NCBI RefSeq assembly: GCF_900142735.1
Contig: NZ_FRBY01000001.1
Span: 744,001-808,000, forward strand
Length of the DNA: 64,000 nucleotides
From: Flavobacterium saccharophilum
GTDB lineage: Bacteria; Bacteroidota; Bacteroidia; Flavobacteriales; Flavobacteriaceae
Direction of reading: 5' to 3'
The notes below the pieces were generated by a model. It did no database searches. It saw nothing but the letters and a program-made list of their open reading frames with translations, and was not told the origin of the DNA. The position numbers were made by a program, and so were the translations under genes. Shown here in pieces: positions 45,380 through 54,720 of the stretch (position 1 is its first letter; every line of letters begins with the position of its first letter).

Positions 45380-46375
45380 ATGAACAAACTTTTTGTAACT
45401 GGTCTGTTGATTTTTAGCGCTTTGAATGTTATTGGTCAAGCCAAAAATCAAGTTAAATTTACTGCTAAAATTGAGAATAGAAATAGTGACACTTTAGTCA
45501 TTAAAGGAAAAAATAACTTTAAACAAGTAATTCCTATCAATAATAAACAACTTTTTGTGGCTTCTTTTGATGCTCCAAAAGGGTTTTATATGTTTTCTGA
45601 TGGTACAGAATCTTCACGTTTATATTTGAAACCAAGTTCAGATGTTAGCTTAACAATGAATGCCAAAGAATTTGATGAAACTATTGTTTATAAAGGTAAA
45701 GGTGTCAATGAAAGTAATTTCCTTGCACAACAAGCTTTAAAAGATGAAAAATTTCAGAATGAAGCTTTTTCAAAAGAAGCAGTAGAATTTGCTACTTTAT
45801 TAGAACAAAAGAAAAAAACAGATTTAGAAAATCTTGAAAAAGGAGATTTTGATCCTGAATTTAAAGAAGCTTTAAAGCATAATTTCGAAAGCTTTAATCA
45901 ATATGCTTCTGAAGAATATGAAAGAGCTTTGAAAGCAAAGAAATTGGTTGGTAAAGAATCACCTGATTTTGATTATGAGAATTTTAAAGGAGGGAAAACA
46001 AAACTTTCTGAGTTAAAAGGAAAGTATGTTTATATCGATCTTTGGGCAACCTGGTGTGCGCCATGTAGAGCTGAGATTCCTTATTTGCAAAAAATCGAAG
46101 AGAAATACCATGGAAAGAATATTGAGTTCGTGAGTGTTTCTATTGATAAAGCAAAGGATAATGAAAAATGGAAAAAGTTTGTAACGGATAAACAATTAGG
46201 AGGAACCCAATTGTTTGCTGATAAAGATTGGGAATCTGAGTTTGTAACAAGTTATGGTGTGACCGGAATTCCAAGATTTATCCTGATAGATCCAAAAGGA
46301 AATATTGTGACTCCAGATGCAGAGCGACCATCGTCTCCAGAGCTTCAAACGCAATTAGACGCATTATTGAAGTAA
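45380..46375 (+). CDS. TlpA/ResA-like thiol-disulphide oxidoreductase with DUF4369-like N-terminus
   Basis: Periplasmic or envelope thioredoxin-fold protein, 331 aa. A signal peptide (to about residue 20, NVIGQ) is followed by a DUF4369-like beta domain (about 24-100), a helical linker rich in Lys/Glu (about 110-188) and a TlpA-type thioredoxin domain (about 190-331). The redox motif is W-C226-A-P-C229 (LWATWCAPCRAEIP), with the cis-proline near GIPRFIL. Expected role is disulphide reduction or cytochrome maturation support; no cytochrome genes lie nearby. It is a single gene with a UUCG-loop terminator. Confidence 0.92.
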   Translation: MNKLFVTGLLIFSALNVIGQAKNQVKFTAKIENRNSDTLVIKGKNNFKQVIPINNKQLFVASFDAPKGFYMFSDGTESSRLYLKPSSDVSLTMNAKEFDETIVYKGKGVNESNFLAQQALKDEKFQNEAFSKEAVEFATLLEQKKKTDLENLEKGDFDPEFKEALKHNFESFNQYASEEYERALKAKKLVGKESPDFDYENFKGGKTKLSELKGKYVYIDLWATWCAPCRAEIPYLQKIEEKYHGKNIEFVSVSIDKAKDNEKWKKFVTDKQLGGTQLFADKDWESEFVTSYGVTGIPRFILIDPKGNIVTPDAERPSSPELQTQLDALLK

Positions 46376-46432
46376 TTTATTTACCAAATATATAACGATA
46401 TAGTACGTTTGCATTTTCGTTAAAATACCAGT

Positions 46433-46462
46433 AAAACCAATGCTTCGGCGTTGGTTTTTTTG
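46433..46462 (+). terminator. Terminator with TTCG tetraloop after the TlpA-like gene
   Basis: Stem ACCAATGC/GCGTTGGT (one T:G wobble) closed by TTCG, followed by seven T. A textbook intrinsic terminator. Confidence 0.92.
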
Positions 46463-46585
46463 TTTTTAGAAAATCTCCAATGTTAAGTTTTTATTCAATG
46501 TTACCAAATTGTTAAGTAAAAGTTTGTTTAATGTAAACTATTAACTATATTTGATAACAATTTGATAACATTAATACCTAAAGAT

Positions 46586-46933
46586 ATGAAAAAATGTGTG
46601 ATTTTAGTTGCAATGATGTTCTCTGGAATTTTAGTTGCACAAGAGGTAAAACCAGAATTGGAAGCTGTTGGAAATAAAGTGAAAGCTACTTATTACCATG
46701 AAAATGGTAAAGTACAACAAGAAGGTTTCTTTAAGGATGGTAAACTAGATGGCGTTTGGGTATCGTATGATGAAAAAGGAAATAAAGTTGCAGTGGGAGA
46801 ATACACAGACGGATTGAAAACTGGAAAATGGATTTTCTTTAATGAAAATAGCCTATGCGAGGTTGCTTATGAAAATAGCAAAGTAAGCTCAGTTAAAAAC
46901 TTACAGAAAAATGCTTTAGCCAATAGAAACTAA
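46586..46933 (+). CDS. Secreted MORN/YwqK-like repeat protein
   Basis: Small exported protein (115 aa) from ATG 46586 (MKKCVILVAMMFSGILVAQE); the frame start at 46562 would delay the signal peptide by eight residues. After the signal peptide are three MORN/YwqK-type beta-hairpin repeats: YHENGKVQQEGFFKDGKLDG, VWVSYDEKGNKVAVGEYTDG and LKTGKWIFFNENSLCEVAYE. Databases often label such proteins YwqK-family antitoxins, but export argues against an antitoxin role. Function is unknown. It is followed by a terminator and convergent with the PepSY operon. Confidence 0.88.
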   Translation: MKKCVILVAMMFSGILVAQEVKPELEAVGNKVKATYYHENGKVQQEGFFKDGKLDGVWVSYDEKGNKVAVGEYTDGLKTGKWIFFNENSLCEVAYENSKVSSVKNLQKNALANRN

Positions 46934-46957
46934 GGTAATTTCTAAGATACATTTAAG

Positions 46958-46981
46958 ACCGCTTTTATAAGCGGTTTTTTT
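46958..46981 (+). terminator. Terminator after the MORN-like gene
   Basis: ACCGCTT/AAGCGGT stem with a 4-base loop followed by seven T, immediately before the stop codon of the convergent PepSY gene. Confidence 0.85.
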
Positions 46982-48095
46982 ATGCCTTTAATTTTTTGCA
47001 GCTTTTTTTTCTTCTTCCATACCAGATTATAAAACCAGAGACGGGAAGAGCTGCTGCAATTAAACTTACTATAAAAGCAATAATTTTTCCGGGTAAATTC
47101 AGAATTTGTCCTGTATGAATTCCATAATTCATTTCGACAACCTGCAGACCTAAACTTTTTTGATCATAAGGATCGTTCTGAAGTAGTTTTCCGTCAAGCG
47201 GATGAAAATAGTAATTGCTTTGATGATCATATCTTAAGGTATGCGGATAAGCTCCGGTACTGATTATGTCTCCTTTTTTCTGCGGAAGCAAAATAAAAAA
47301 CATTTCGGATTTTGGTTGCAATTTTGCAGTTTCAATAAATGCGCGATCAACCGCAGTTATACTATTTGTTTTAAATTTTGTTGTGTCAATTGCGGGTGCT
47401 TTGGTTTCTGCAGCTTTATCTCCGCCAAAATTGAAAGTTTTGTAAATACCATCACCAACCCATTCATAGGTAAAGGTTAATCCGGTTATGGCAAGAATAA
47501 GTACAATAAGTGAAATGTAGAAACCAGAAGTATTGTGCCAGTCATAGTTTACACGACGCCATTTGGCCGACCATTTTACTGTAAAACTTCTTTTTATATC
47601 ATGTTTTCGTTTTGGCCACCATTGAATAATTCCTGAGATTAATAATAAAATAAAGATTATGGTTGCTCCGCCAATAATATGTTTTCCAATATAATCGGGC
47701 AGGAGTAAATACAAATGAATGTATTCGACAATAATAAAAAAATCAGTTTTTGGATTTTCAGTTTTTAAATATTTTCCAGTGTACGGATTAAAATACAGGT
47801 ATAAATTTTCAGTATCAGAGTAGGTATAGACGATCGCAGACCGATTTCTTCCGTAATACGAAACCATGCTTGCTGTATTTTTAGGAAGTATTTCTTTTGC
47901 CTTTTGCTGTAAAACAGATGGCGTCAAAAAAGATTTGTCCTGAGGTTCAACAAATCGCCATTCTTTTCTTGTAATATCTTTTATTTCGTCATGAAAACAA
48001 AAGATACATCCGGTAATACTTATTATAAAAACAATAAGCCCGGAAATTAATCCGAGCCATTTATGTAGAAAACGTATTTGTTTTTTGAAGCCCAT
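46980..48095 (-). CDS. PepSY-associated membrane protein (PiuB-like), distal copy
   Basis: Inner-membrane protein of 371 aa with four main helices (LHKWLGLISGLIVFIISITG at the start, HIIGGATIIFILLLISGIIQ, ISLIVLILAITGLTFTYEW, and a C-terminal FIVSLIAAALPVSGFIIWYG) and periplasmic PepSY-like loops. Conserved histidines flank the helices (HKWLG, DWHNTSG, IHTGQI). Related proteins are associated with iron-siderophore uptake and may be ferrisiderophore reductases. It is last of a four-gene minus-strand operon starting at 50368. Confidence 0.88.
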   Translation of the reverse strand: MGFKKQIRFLHKWLGLISGLIVFIISITGCIFCFHDEIKDITRKEWRFVEPQDKSFLTPSVLQQKAKEILPKNTASMVSYYGRNRSAIVYTYSDTENLYLYFNPYTGKYLKTENPKTDFFIIVEYIHLYLLLPDYIGKHIIGGATIIFILLLISGIIQWWPKRKHDIKRSFTVKWSAKWRRVNYDWHNTSGFYISLIVLILAITGLTFTYEWVGDGIYKTFNFGGDKAAETKAPAIDTTKFKTNSITAVDRAFIETAKLQPKSEMFFILLPQKKGDIISTGAYPHTLRYDHQSNYYFHPLDGKLLQNDPYDQKSLGLQVVEMNYGIHTGQILNLPGKIIAFIVSLIAAALPVSGFIIWYGRRKKSCKKLKA

Positions 48096-48152
48096 TTTTT
48101 GAATAAAAGCGTAAAAGTATGTGCTAAATCAATTAGGGGCAAATTATTTCAA

Positions 48153-49712
48153 TTATTTTTCGGCAACTACTTCTTTTTTTGGCTTTAAATGATAAGCTAC
48201 ATAAAGAGAAATTGAAGCCAGAGCAATCCAGAAAACGTCAATAAAGAAGACCTGAATTTTATTCTCCATAAAAGAAGTCCAGAACCAATTACCTGAAACG
48301 ATTCCGTTTGTAATCGGAATTAAGAAGCCTAAAATACTTCCGGAAATCAGACATACTTTATTGGTAAAGGCATCATTCTTTTTAAGTATAAAAAATACTG
48401 TCAGTATTAACCATCCCACAAAATAAACGGTGTAAAGATTATTCTGAGTCAATGGATAGAATATTTTGGTAACGATAAAAGCAAGCGCGGTGATTGGATA
48501 CATACTCAAACAAATCGCCAAATAAATACGAACAACAGCTGCATTGAAACGTCTCTTCTTTTCCGGCATATTGTTCTTTTGTCGTGCAACCAACCAAATC
48601 ATTACACCTGAAATGATGACAAAACAAGTAATAATTCCTAAAATGAAGCTGACTATTTTCAGTGCATAACCGCCATAATCGCCAAAATGAATTTTGTACA
48701 AAACATTTTTCACAACATCCAGATAATTGTTATCAGTTACAGGATTTTTCTTTGCAATTTCTTTTCCATCAGCAATTCGGTAAACTACTTTTCCAATTCC
48801 GGTAAATTTTTTGTGGTTTGGCATTTCACCTTCAACTAAAACGTGCATGTTAGTATCGCCGTAATTTTGGATGAAAACACGTGTGATTTCAAAATCAGAC
48901 CAATTGCTTTTTGCTTTTGCAACCAGTTGATCGATGTTAAAAGAATTGGCTAATTTTTTATTTTCAAATTTATAATCTGGATCGGTGTATTCTAATTCTT
49001 TATATAATTTGTCCTGATCTCCTTTATATAATGCCATTACAGCGGGAGCCACGATTAGAAGTTTAATCATAAAAAAAGCTCCGGTGACAGCGTAAACAAA
49101 CTGAAAAGGTAATCCAATCATTCCTAAAGCCGTGTGAGCATCTGTCCACAACGTTTTTAATTTTTCCTTTGGACGGAACACATAAAAGTTAGAAACAATT
49201 TTTTTCCAGTGTAATAAAACGCCGGTTATAATTGCAAATAAGAAAAATAAAGCTACAAATCCGGAAAGATAATATCCAACAGGATATGGGACTTGTGCCA
49301 GGAAATGCAATCGGTACAAAAACTCTCCTAAAGAATAAGATTCTTCATAGGTAAAGGTTTTGAAGTTTTTGGTATCAAGATAAAAAAACGATCCTTCTTT
49401 TTGTTTGGCTGGAGCCAAAGTATCTTTGGTACCTTCCATATAAATGGCAACCCTTCTTTCATTAGTTGGTTTAGAAATGGTAATGTTTCTGCCGTGTAAT
49501 ACATATTCTTTGTCTAGCTTTTGTAAAGCAGCATTATAGTCTAGTTGAATTTCCTTTGTTATAGGAGTAGATTCACTTCTTTCCCAGTTAATTATTTCAT
49601 CCCTAAAAAAAGAAAAAGATCCTGCAAAGAAAATGACAAATAGGACAACACTAATAACGATTCCGCTAACGGTATGTGTATGAAAGTAGATATTATAATT
49701 GCGATTGCTCAT
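48153..49712 (-). CDS. PepSY-associated membrane protein (PiuB-like), proximal copy
   Basis: Integral membrane protein of 519 aa. The ATG at 49712 (MSNRNYNIYFHTHTVSGIVI) is chosen because it starts two bases past the preceding stop codon; the longer frame to 49847 would overlap that gene by 133 bases. Helices surround PepSY-type periplasmic loops, and His residues (FHTHTVSG, DAHTALG, KIHFGDYG) resemble haem or metal ligands. Three more helices in the C-terminal quarter set it apart from the distal copy. Probably acts with its neighbours in iron assimilation. Confidence 0.88.
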   Translation of the reverse strand: MSNRNYNIYFHTHTVSGIVISVVLFVIFFAGSFSFFRDEIINWERSESTPITKEIQLDYNAALQKLDKEYVLHGRNITISKPTNERRVAIYMEGTKDTLAPAKQKEGSFFYLDTKNFKTFTYEESYSLGEFLYRLHFLAQVPYPVGYYLSGFVALFFLFAIITGVLLHWKKIVSNFYVFRPKEKLKTLWTDAHTALGMIGLPFQFVYAVTGAFFMIKLLIVAPAVMALYKGDQDKLYKELEYTDPDYKFENKKLANSFNIDQLVAKAKSNWSDFEITRVFIQNYGDTNMHVLVEGEMPNHKKFTGIGKVVYRIADGKEIAKKNPVTDNNYLDVVKNVLYKIHFGDYGGYALKIVSFILGIITCFVIISGVMIWLVARQKNNMPEKKRRFNAAVVRIYLAICLSMYPITALAFIVTKIFYPLTQNNLYTVYFVGWLILTVFFILKKNDAFTNKVCLISGSILGFLIPITNGIVSGNWFWTSFMENKIQVFFIDVFWIALASISLYVAYHLKPKKEVVAEK

Positions 49713-49714
49713 GC

Positions 49715-50017
49715 TTATTGTGCCGTTGGATTGTAGGTTAGACCCAGATAAATTAATAGAGAAAAAACTAGTGTTAGAAGAAGATAAATGCCCCAAATTT
49801 TCCAGCCACTTTTTGCCAGAAAAGCAATTACCATAAGTGCAACCCAAAGGATAAAACCAGTAAAAGCCATTGTCATCAATATGTTTGCACGGTTAAACCA
49901 TGAAGCGAGTGCCAAGTGAAAGGTAACAGAAACAAAGTAGCCGCCTAGAATGGCAGCGGTAATTTTGGCAAAACGTTGCCATTTGGACTGGGTTAAATAT
50001 TTTGGATTTGCTGGCAT
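49715..50017 (-). CDS. Small membrane protein, DUF3649-like
   Basis: 100-aa protein with three predicted helices (about 19-40, 47-67, 71-92; for example MTMAFTGFILWVALMVIAFL). Size, topology and position just before a PepSY gene fit DUF3649-type proteins found in bacterial siderophore operons; this is a context call, not a motif match. It starts 19 bases after the DUF3325-like gene and its stop nearly touches the PepSY start. Confidence 0.75.
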   Translation of the reverse strand: MPANPKYLTQSKWQRFAKITAAILGGYFVSVTFHLALASWFNRANILMTMAFTGFILWVALMVIAFLAKSGWKIWGIYLLLTLVFSLLIYLGLTYNPTAQ

Positions 50018-50035
50018 AGAGAGCTTAAGAATAAT

Positions 50036-50368
50036 TTAGTAGTAATAAAATTCTAATAAGGCAACAATTATAAATAACACTAAAAGAGCGATGCTATTTA
50101 CTTTTTTCAGAGGTTTCAATATAATAATCAAACTACCAATAGTCATTAGCTGAATGAAAAACATGAAAGTACCACAACACAATGATTGCGAAAAGAGCCA
50201 TATGGAATAAGCAGATAGAAGAAGCAAGAGTCCTGTGATTTTAGTTTGTCTTGGATTTTTCTGCATCCATTTTTCAAAACCTAAATCATATGATAAAGCA
50301 GCTCTTTTTGATGTGTAATACAAAGTGTAAAAAGCTAAAAAAACGATTAGACTTGCAATTGTTATCAT
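50036..50368 (-). CDS. Small membrane protein, DUF3325-like
   Basis: 110-aa protein with three to four helices (ITIASLIVFLAFYTLYY, ITGLLLLLSAYSIWLFS, TFMFFIQLMTIGSLIII, SIALLVLFIIVALLEFYYY). Adjacent cysteines sit in SLCCGTF. It is first in the operon with the DUF3649-like and two PepSY genes, a set seen in siderophore-uptake loci, though no TonB receptor is adjacent here. The promoter at 50420-50450 is bracketed by inverted TTAGAATAAAT sites. Confidence 0.75.
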   Translation of the reverse strand: MITIASLIVFLAFYTLYYTSKRAALSYDLGFEKWMQKNPRQTKITGLLLLLSAYSIWLFSQSLCCGTFMFFIQLMTIGSLIIILKPLKKVNSIALLVLFIIVALLEFYYY

Positions 50369-50398
50369 GATTAGTAATTTAAAACGTGTAACTATTAT

Positions 50399-50470
50399 TT
50401 AGAATAAATTTTAATAGTGCAAATCTAAGTTAAGAATCAAAACAAAACAAGTTATTTTTATTTATTCTAA
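50399..50470. promoter_or_regulatory. Inverted TTAGAATAAAT sites around the PepSY-operon promoter
   Basis: TTAGAATAAAT (50399-50409) and its exact complement ATTTATTCTAA (50460-50470) flank the promoter on either side. The left copy extends to ATTTAGAATAAAT, itself nearly palindromic. Could be operators of an iron-responsive repressor; inference from position and gene content. Confidence 0.5.
50420..50450 (-). promoter_or_regulatory. Promoter of the PepSY operon (TTG-N20-TAGATTTG)
   Basis: Minus-strand TTG (50450-50448), 20 bases, TAGATTTG (50427-50420); the first start codon is about 50 bases downstream. Confidence 0.7.
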
Positions 50471-50493
50471 GTAAGTTTTCTTGATTTTGGATA

Positions 50494-50523
50494 TAAAAAA
50501 ACCTGCTCGTTATTTGAGCAGGT
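50494..50523 (-). terminator. Terminator of sucAB
   Basis: 8-base stem ACCTGCTC/GAGCAGGT with a 7-base loop and T-run on the minus strand, about 30-55 bases past the sucB stop codon. Confidence 0.88.
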
Positions 50524-50550
50524 TTTATATAAATTGAAAATTATTTCAAA

Positions 50551-51792
50551 TTACAATTCTAAAGCACGTTTAGCATCGCCATTCATCAATAATTCTAGTG
50601 GATTTTCTAAAGCTTCTTTTACAGCAACCAAGAAACCAACTGACTCACGTCCGTCGATAATTCTGTGATCGTAAGAAAGTGCAACATACATCATTGGGTG
50701 AATTTCAACTTTACCGTTTACAGCGATTGGACGCTCGATAATGTTGTGCATTCCTAAAATTCCTGATTGAGGAGGATTGATGATTGGAGTACTTAACATA
50801 CTTCCAAAAACTCCACCATTAGTGATAGTGAAAGTTCCACCAGTCATATCGTCAACAGTAATTTGACCATCACGAGCTCTTAAAGCTAATCTTTTGATTT
50901 CAGCTTCGATTCCGCGGAAAGTTAAAAGTTCAGCGTTACGAACTACAGGAACCATTAACCCTTTTGGTCCGGAAACTGCGATAGAGATATCAGCAAAATC
51001 GTAAGCGATTTTGTAATCACCATCCATCATAGAGTTAACATCTGGATATAATTGTAAAGCTCTTGTAACTGCTTTTGTAAAGAATGACATGAAACCTAAG
51101 CCTAAACCACCATGTTTTGCTTTGAAAGCATCTTTGTATTCATTACGAATTTGGTTGATTGGCGTCATGTTTACTTCATTGAAAGTAGTTAACATTGCTG
51201 TTTCGTTTTTAGCAGAAACTAATCTTTCAGCTACTTTACGACGCAACATTGATAATTTTGTACGCTCAGATCCACGGCTTCCTCCTGTTGGAGTTCCCAT
51301 TGAAGGTACTGCATTTACAGCGTCATCTTTTGTGATTCTTCCACCTTTACCAGTTCCTGAAACTGTTGCTGGTGCTATATTTTTTTCGTCTAATATTTTT
51401 CTTGCTGCCGGAGATGGAGTTCCTGCTGCATAACTTGGAGCCGCTGCCGGTGCCGGAGCTGCTTTAGGCGCTTCTGCTTTTACTTCTGTCTTTGGAGCCT
51501 CTGCTTTTGGCGCTTCTGCTGCCGGAGCTGCTGGTGCATCACCTGCAGGTTTTGCTGCATCAGTATCAATTAAACAAACGACAGCTCCTACTGCAACTGT
51601 ATCACCTTCTTCAGCTTTAAGCGTAATGATACCGCTCATTTCAGCAGGCAATTCAAGAGTAGCTTTATCTGAATCAACTTCAGCAATAGCCTGATCTTTC
51701 TCTACATAATCTCCGTCTTTTACTAACCAAGTTGCAATTTCAACTTCTTTTATTGATTCCCCTGGTGATGGGACTTTCATTTCTAAAATCAT
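50551..51792 (-). CDS. sucB: 2-oxoglutarate dehydrogenase E2 (dihydrolipoyl succinyltransferase)
   Basis: E2 core of the TCA-cycle 2-oxoglutarate dehydrogenase complex (413 aa). Order: lipoyl domain with the modified lysine K43 ([13 protein letters not shown]), an Ala/Pro/Lys-rich flexible linker (about 80-115), the E3-binding domain (about 122-158, [25 protein letters not shown]) and the acyltransferase domain with catalytic His in [13 protein letters not shown]. It lies 83 bases after sucA. An E3 gene is not in the window. Confidence 0.96.
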   Translation of the reverse strand: MILEMKVPSPGESIKEVEIATWLVKDGDYVEKDQAIAEVDSDKATLELPAEMSGIITLKAEEGDTVAVGAVVCLIDTDAAKPAGDAPAAPAAEAPKAEAPKTEVKAEAPKAAPAPAAAPSYAAGTPSPAARKILDEKNIAPATVSGTGKGGRITKDDAVNAVPSMGTPTGGSRGSERTKLSMLRRKVAERLVSAKNETAMLTTFNEVNMTPINQIRNEYKDAFKAKHGGLGLGFMSFFTKAVTRALQLYPDVNSMMDGDYKIAYDFADISIAVSGPKGLMVPVVRNAELLTFRGIEAEIKRLALRARDGQITVDDMTGGTFTITNGGVFGSMLSTPIINPPQSGILGMHNIIERPIAVNGKVEIHPMMYVALSYDHRIIDGRESVGFLVAVKEALENPLELLMNGDAKRALEL

Positions 51793-51875
51793 CTTTGTTT
51801 TTGTTTAAGGTTTGTATTGCTTAAAGATTAAAGCGTTTGGTCTAACTTTAAAACTTAAGCGTATAAACTAATTTT

Positions 51876-54650
51876 TTATCTGAATAAATTTTTATCGAAA
51901 ACCATTCTAATCGCATCTGCATGACGACGTTTAGCTCTTGTATAACTTCCTGATGCCGGAGCAGCATAAGCTTTTAATGAAGCCAATCTCCATTTTACAA
52001 GATCGAAGTTCATTAACATAAAGCTGTAAGCTCCCATGTTTTTAGGCTCTTCTTGTGCCCAAACATAATCATCAGCATTTGGATATTGTGCAATAATTGC
52101 TTTTAATTGCTCCACTGGTAAAGGGAATAATTGCTCAACACGAACAACTGCAACGTCATTTCTTCCGTTGTTTTCTCTTTCAGCAACAATGTCATAGTAG
52201 AATTTACCAGTAACAAAAACTAACGTTTTTACTGCTTTTTTATCTACTGTGTTATCATCTATAGTTTCCTGGAAACTTCCTGTTGCTAATTCTTCTACTG
52301 TAGAAACGCATCTTGGGTCACGCAATAAACTTTTTGGAGAGAAAACTACCAAAGGCTTACGGAAATTTGTTTTCATTTGTCTTCTCAACAAGTGGAAGAA
52401 GTTAGCTGGCGTTGTACAATCTGCAACGTACATATTTTGTCTCGCACAAAGTTGTAAGTAACGTTCCATTCTTGCAGAAGAGTGTTCTGCACCTTGTCCT
52501 TCATATCCGTGAGGTAATAATAAAACAATACCATTTTGGTTGTTCCATTTGTCTTCACCACATGAAATATATTGGTCAATCATAATTTGAGCTCCATTTG
52601 AGAAATCTCCAAATTGTGCTTCCCAAATAGTTAATGCATTTGGATTAGCTAGTGCATATCCATAATCAAAACCAAGAACACCATACTCAGATAAAAGAGA
52701 GTTGAAGGCACCGAATTTTCCTTTTTTGTTTTCGATAGCATCTAATAGAATTACTTCTTCTTCAGAATCTTCCACTTTAACTACGGCATGACGGTGAGAG
52801 AAAGTACCACGCTCTACGTCCTGACCTGAAATACGAACATCAAATCCTTCTGTCAAAAGAGAGCCATAAGCTAATGCTTCAGCTGTTCCCCAGTCAATAG
52901 TGTTGTTGTCGTATCCTGCTTTTCTATCCGTAACAATTTTGGTTATTTTGTTGATGAATTTCTTGTCAGATGGTAAAGTTGAGATTGTATTGATGATAGA
53001 ATCTAATCCTTTTTTGTCAAAAGTAGTATCAACTTTTTGAAGCATTTGCGTATCAGTTACCTGAACAAATCCATCCCATTCGTTTTTCATGAATGGTGTT
53101 ATAATTGTCAAATCTTTTTTACGGGAAGCTTCTAAATTCTCCTCCATATTAGATTTGTATTCTTTTTCTAAAGCGTTTACATAAGAAGCATCGATTACGC
53201 CGTCAGACAATAATTTCTCAGCATAAATATCTCTTGGATTTTTATGTTTTGCGATGATTTTATATAAAACCGGTTGGGTGAAACGAGGTTCATCACCTTC
53301 GTTATGACCGTATTTTCTGTATCCTAATAAATCGATAAATACGTCACGTCCAAACTGCATTCTGTAGTCTAATGCAAAAGATACTGCATGTACAACAGCT
53401 TCAGCATCATCAGCATTTACGTGTAATACCGGAGATAAAGTTACTTTAGCAACGTCTGTACAATAAGTAGAAGAACGAGCGTCTAAATAGTTTGTTGTAA
53501 AACCAACCTGGTTGTTAATTACAATATGGATTGTTCCTCCAGTTTTGTAACCGTCAAGCTGTGCCATCTGAATGATTTCATATAAGATACCCTGTCCTGC
53601 AATTGCAGCATCTCCGTGAACGGCGATAGGTAATACTTTAGAGAAATCGTCAGCATAATATTTATCTTGTTTTGCTCTTGTGATTCCTTCAATTACAGCT
53701 CCAACCGTTTCTAAGTGCGAAGGGTTTGGTGCTAAATTGATGTTGATGCTTTTTCCTGATCTTGTTTTTTTGTCAGCTGTAAGACCTAAGTGGTATTTTA
53801 CGTCACCATCAAAATATTCCTGATCGTAATCTTTACCGTCAAACTCACCAAAAATATCCTGAGTAGATTTTCCGAAGATGTTTGCCAAAACGTTCAAACG
53901 ACCACGGTGTGCCATTCCCATTACGAATTGTTCAACACCTTTTTCAGCAGCTTGCTCGATCAAAGCATCTAAAGCCGGAATAATAGATTCTCCACCTTCT
54001 AGTGAAAAACGTTTTTGTCCAACATATTTAGTGTGTAAGAAGTTCTCGAAAGAAACTGCTTCGTTTAATTTATTTAAGATCGTTTTCTTTTCTTCTGTAG
54101 AAAAATTAGGCTGATTAACATTAACCGCTAATTTATCCTGAATCCATTTTACAACACCAGGATTTCTGATGTACATATATTCAATTCCAATATGCTGGCA
54201 GTAAATAGATTTAAGACGCGTTACGATATCCTGTAAAGTAGAAGGTCCAACTCCAATAGTCTTAGCCGCATCAAAAACTGTCGAAAGATCAGCAGTTGTT
54301 AATCCGAAATTCTCAATATCTAAAGTTGGAGATGAAGTTCTACGATCACGCACCGGATTTGTTTTTGTGAACAAATGCCCGCGCGTACGGTAACCATCAA
54401 TCAATTTTAATACATTGAATTCTTTTTGTAGTTTTTCTGAAACTTTGCTGTAATCTGTGTTGTCGCTAGTCACATATTCAACAATCTGTTGAACCGGATT
54501 TTCGTCATTATAAGTCGTCTGTCCAAAGTCGAAACCTTGAAAAAAACTTCTCCAGCTAGGCTCAACGCTGTCTGGGTTTACTAAATATTGATCGTATAAT
54601 TGTGCGAAAAACTCTGTATGCGCTGCATTTAAAAATGAAAACCTATCCAT
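51876..54650 (-). CDS. sucA: 2-oxoglutarate dehydrogenase E1
   Basis: Thiamine-diphosphate decarboxylating subunit of the 2-oxoglutarate dehydrogenase complex. The ATG at 54650 (MDRFSFLNAAHTEFFAQLYD) gives 924 aa, the usual length; the frame start at 54704 would pass through the promoter. Motifs: the N-terminal E2-binding segment (FFAQLYDQYL), GMAHRGRLNVLANI, the ThDP-binding HGDAAIAGQG ... NNQVGFTT and LLPHGYEGQGAEHSSARMER. It is cotranscribed with sucB and divergent from a small outer-membrane-type gene across a 116-base shared promoter region. Confidence 0.97.
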   Translation of the reverse strand: MDRFSFLNAAHTEFFAQLYDQYLVNPDSVEPSWRSFFQGFDFGQTTYNDENPVQQIVEYVTSDNTDYSKVSEKLQKEFNVLKLIDGYRTRGHLFTKTNPVRDRRTSSPTLDIENFGLTTADLSTVFDAAKTIGVGPSTLQDIVTRLKSIYCQHIGIEYMYIRNPGVVKWIQDKLAVNVNQPNFSTEEKKTILNKLNEAVSFENFLHTKYVGQKRFSLEGGESIIPALDALIEQAAEKGVEQFVMGMAHRGRLNVLANIFGKSTQDIFGEFDGKDYDQEYFDGDVKYHLGLTADKKTRSGKSININLAPNPSHLETVGAVIEGITRAKQDKYYADDFSKVLPIAVHGDAAIAGQGILYEIIQMAQLDGYKTGGTIHIVINNQVGFTTNYLDARSSTYCTDVAKVTLSPVLHVNADDAEAVVHAVSFALDYRMQFGRDVFIDLLGYRKYGHNEGDEPRFTQPVLYKIIAKHKNPRDIYAEKLLSDGVIDASYVNALEKEYKSNMEENLEASRKKDLTIITPFMKNEWDGFVQVTDTQMLQKVDTTFDKKGLDSIINTISTLPSDKKFINKITKIVTDRKAGYDNNTIDWGTAEALAYGSLLTEGFDVRISGQDVERGTFSHRHAVVKVEDSEEEVILLDAIENKKGKFGAFNSLLSEYGVLGFDYGYALANPNALTIWEAQFGDFSNGAQIMIDQYISCGEDKWNNQNGIVLLLPHGYEGQGAEHSSARMERYLQLCARQNMYVADCTTPANFFHLLRRQMKTNFRKPLVVFSPKSLLRDPRCVSTVEELATGSFQETIDDNTVDKKAVKTLVFVTGKFYYDIVAERENNGRNDVAVVRVEQLFPLPVEQLKAIIAQYPNADDYVWAQEEPKNMGAYSFMLMNFDLVKWRLASLKAYAAPASGSYTRAKRRHADAIRMVFDKNLFR

Positions 54651-54686
54651 AATATTAGTGAATATACTTTTTGTTAAATAGAATGG

Positions 54687-54694
54687 CAAAAGTA
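54687..54694 (-). promoter_or_regulatory. -7 box of the sucA promoter (TACTTTTG)
   Basis: Minus-strand TACTTTTG about 37 bases before the sucA start codon. A 24-base inverted repeat lies 26-50 bases upstream of it. Confidence 0.55.
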
Positions 54695-54720
54695 CAACAA
54701 TCACATTTATTTAAATCTTT

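Noticed and set aside
46586..46933. Toxin-antitoxin locus
   Set aside because: The YwqK-like protein has a signal peptide and no toxin gene lies on either side.
49713..49847. 45-residue extension of the proximal PepSY protein
   Set aside because: It lies inside the preceding small membrane-protein gene in another frame; ATG 49712 starts two bases past that gene's stop codon and begins the first helix.
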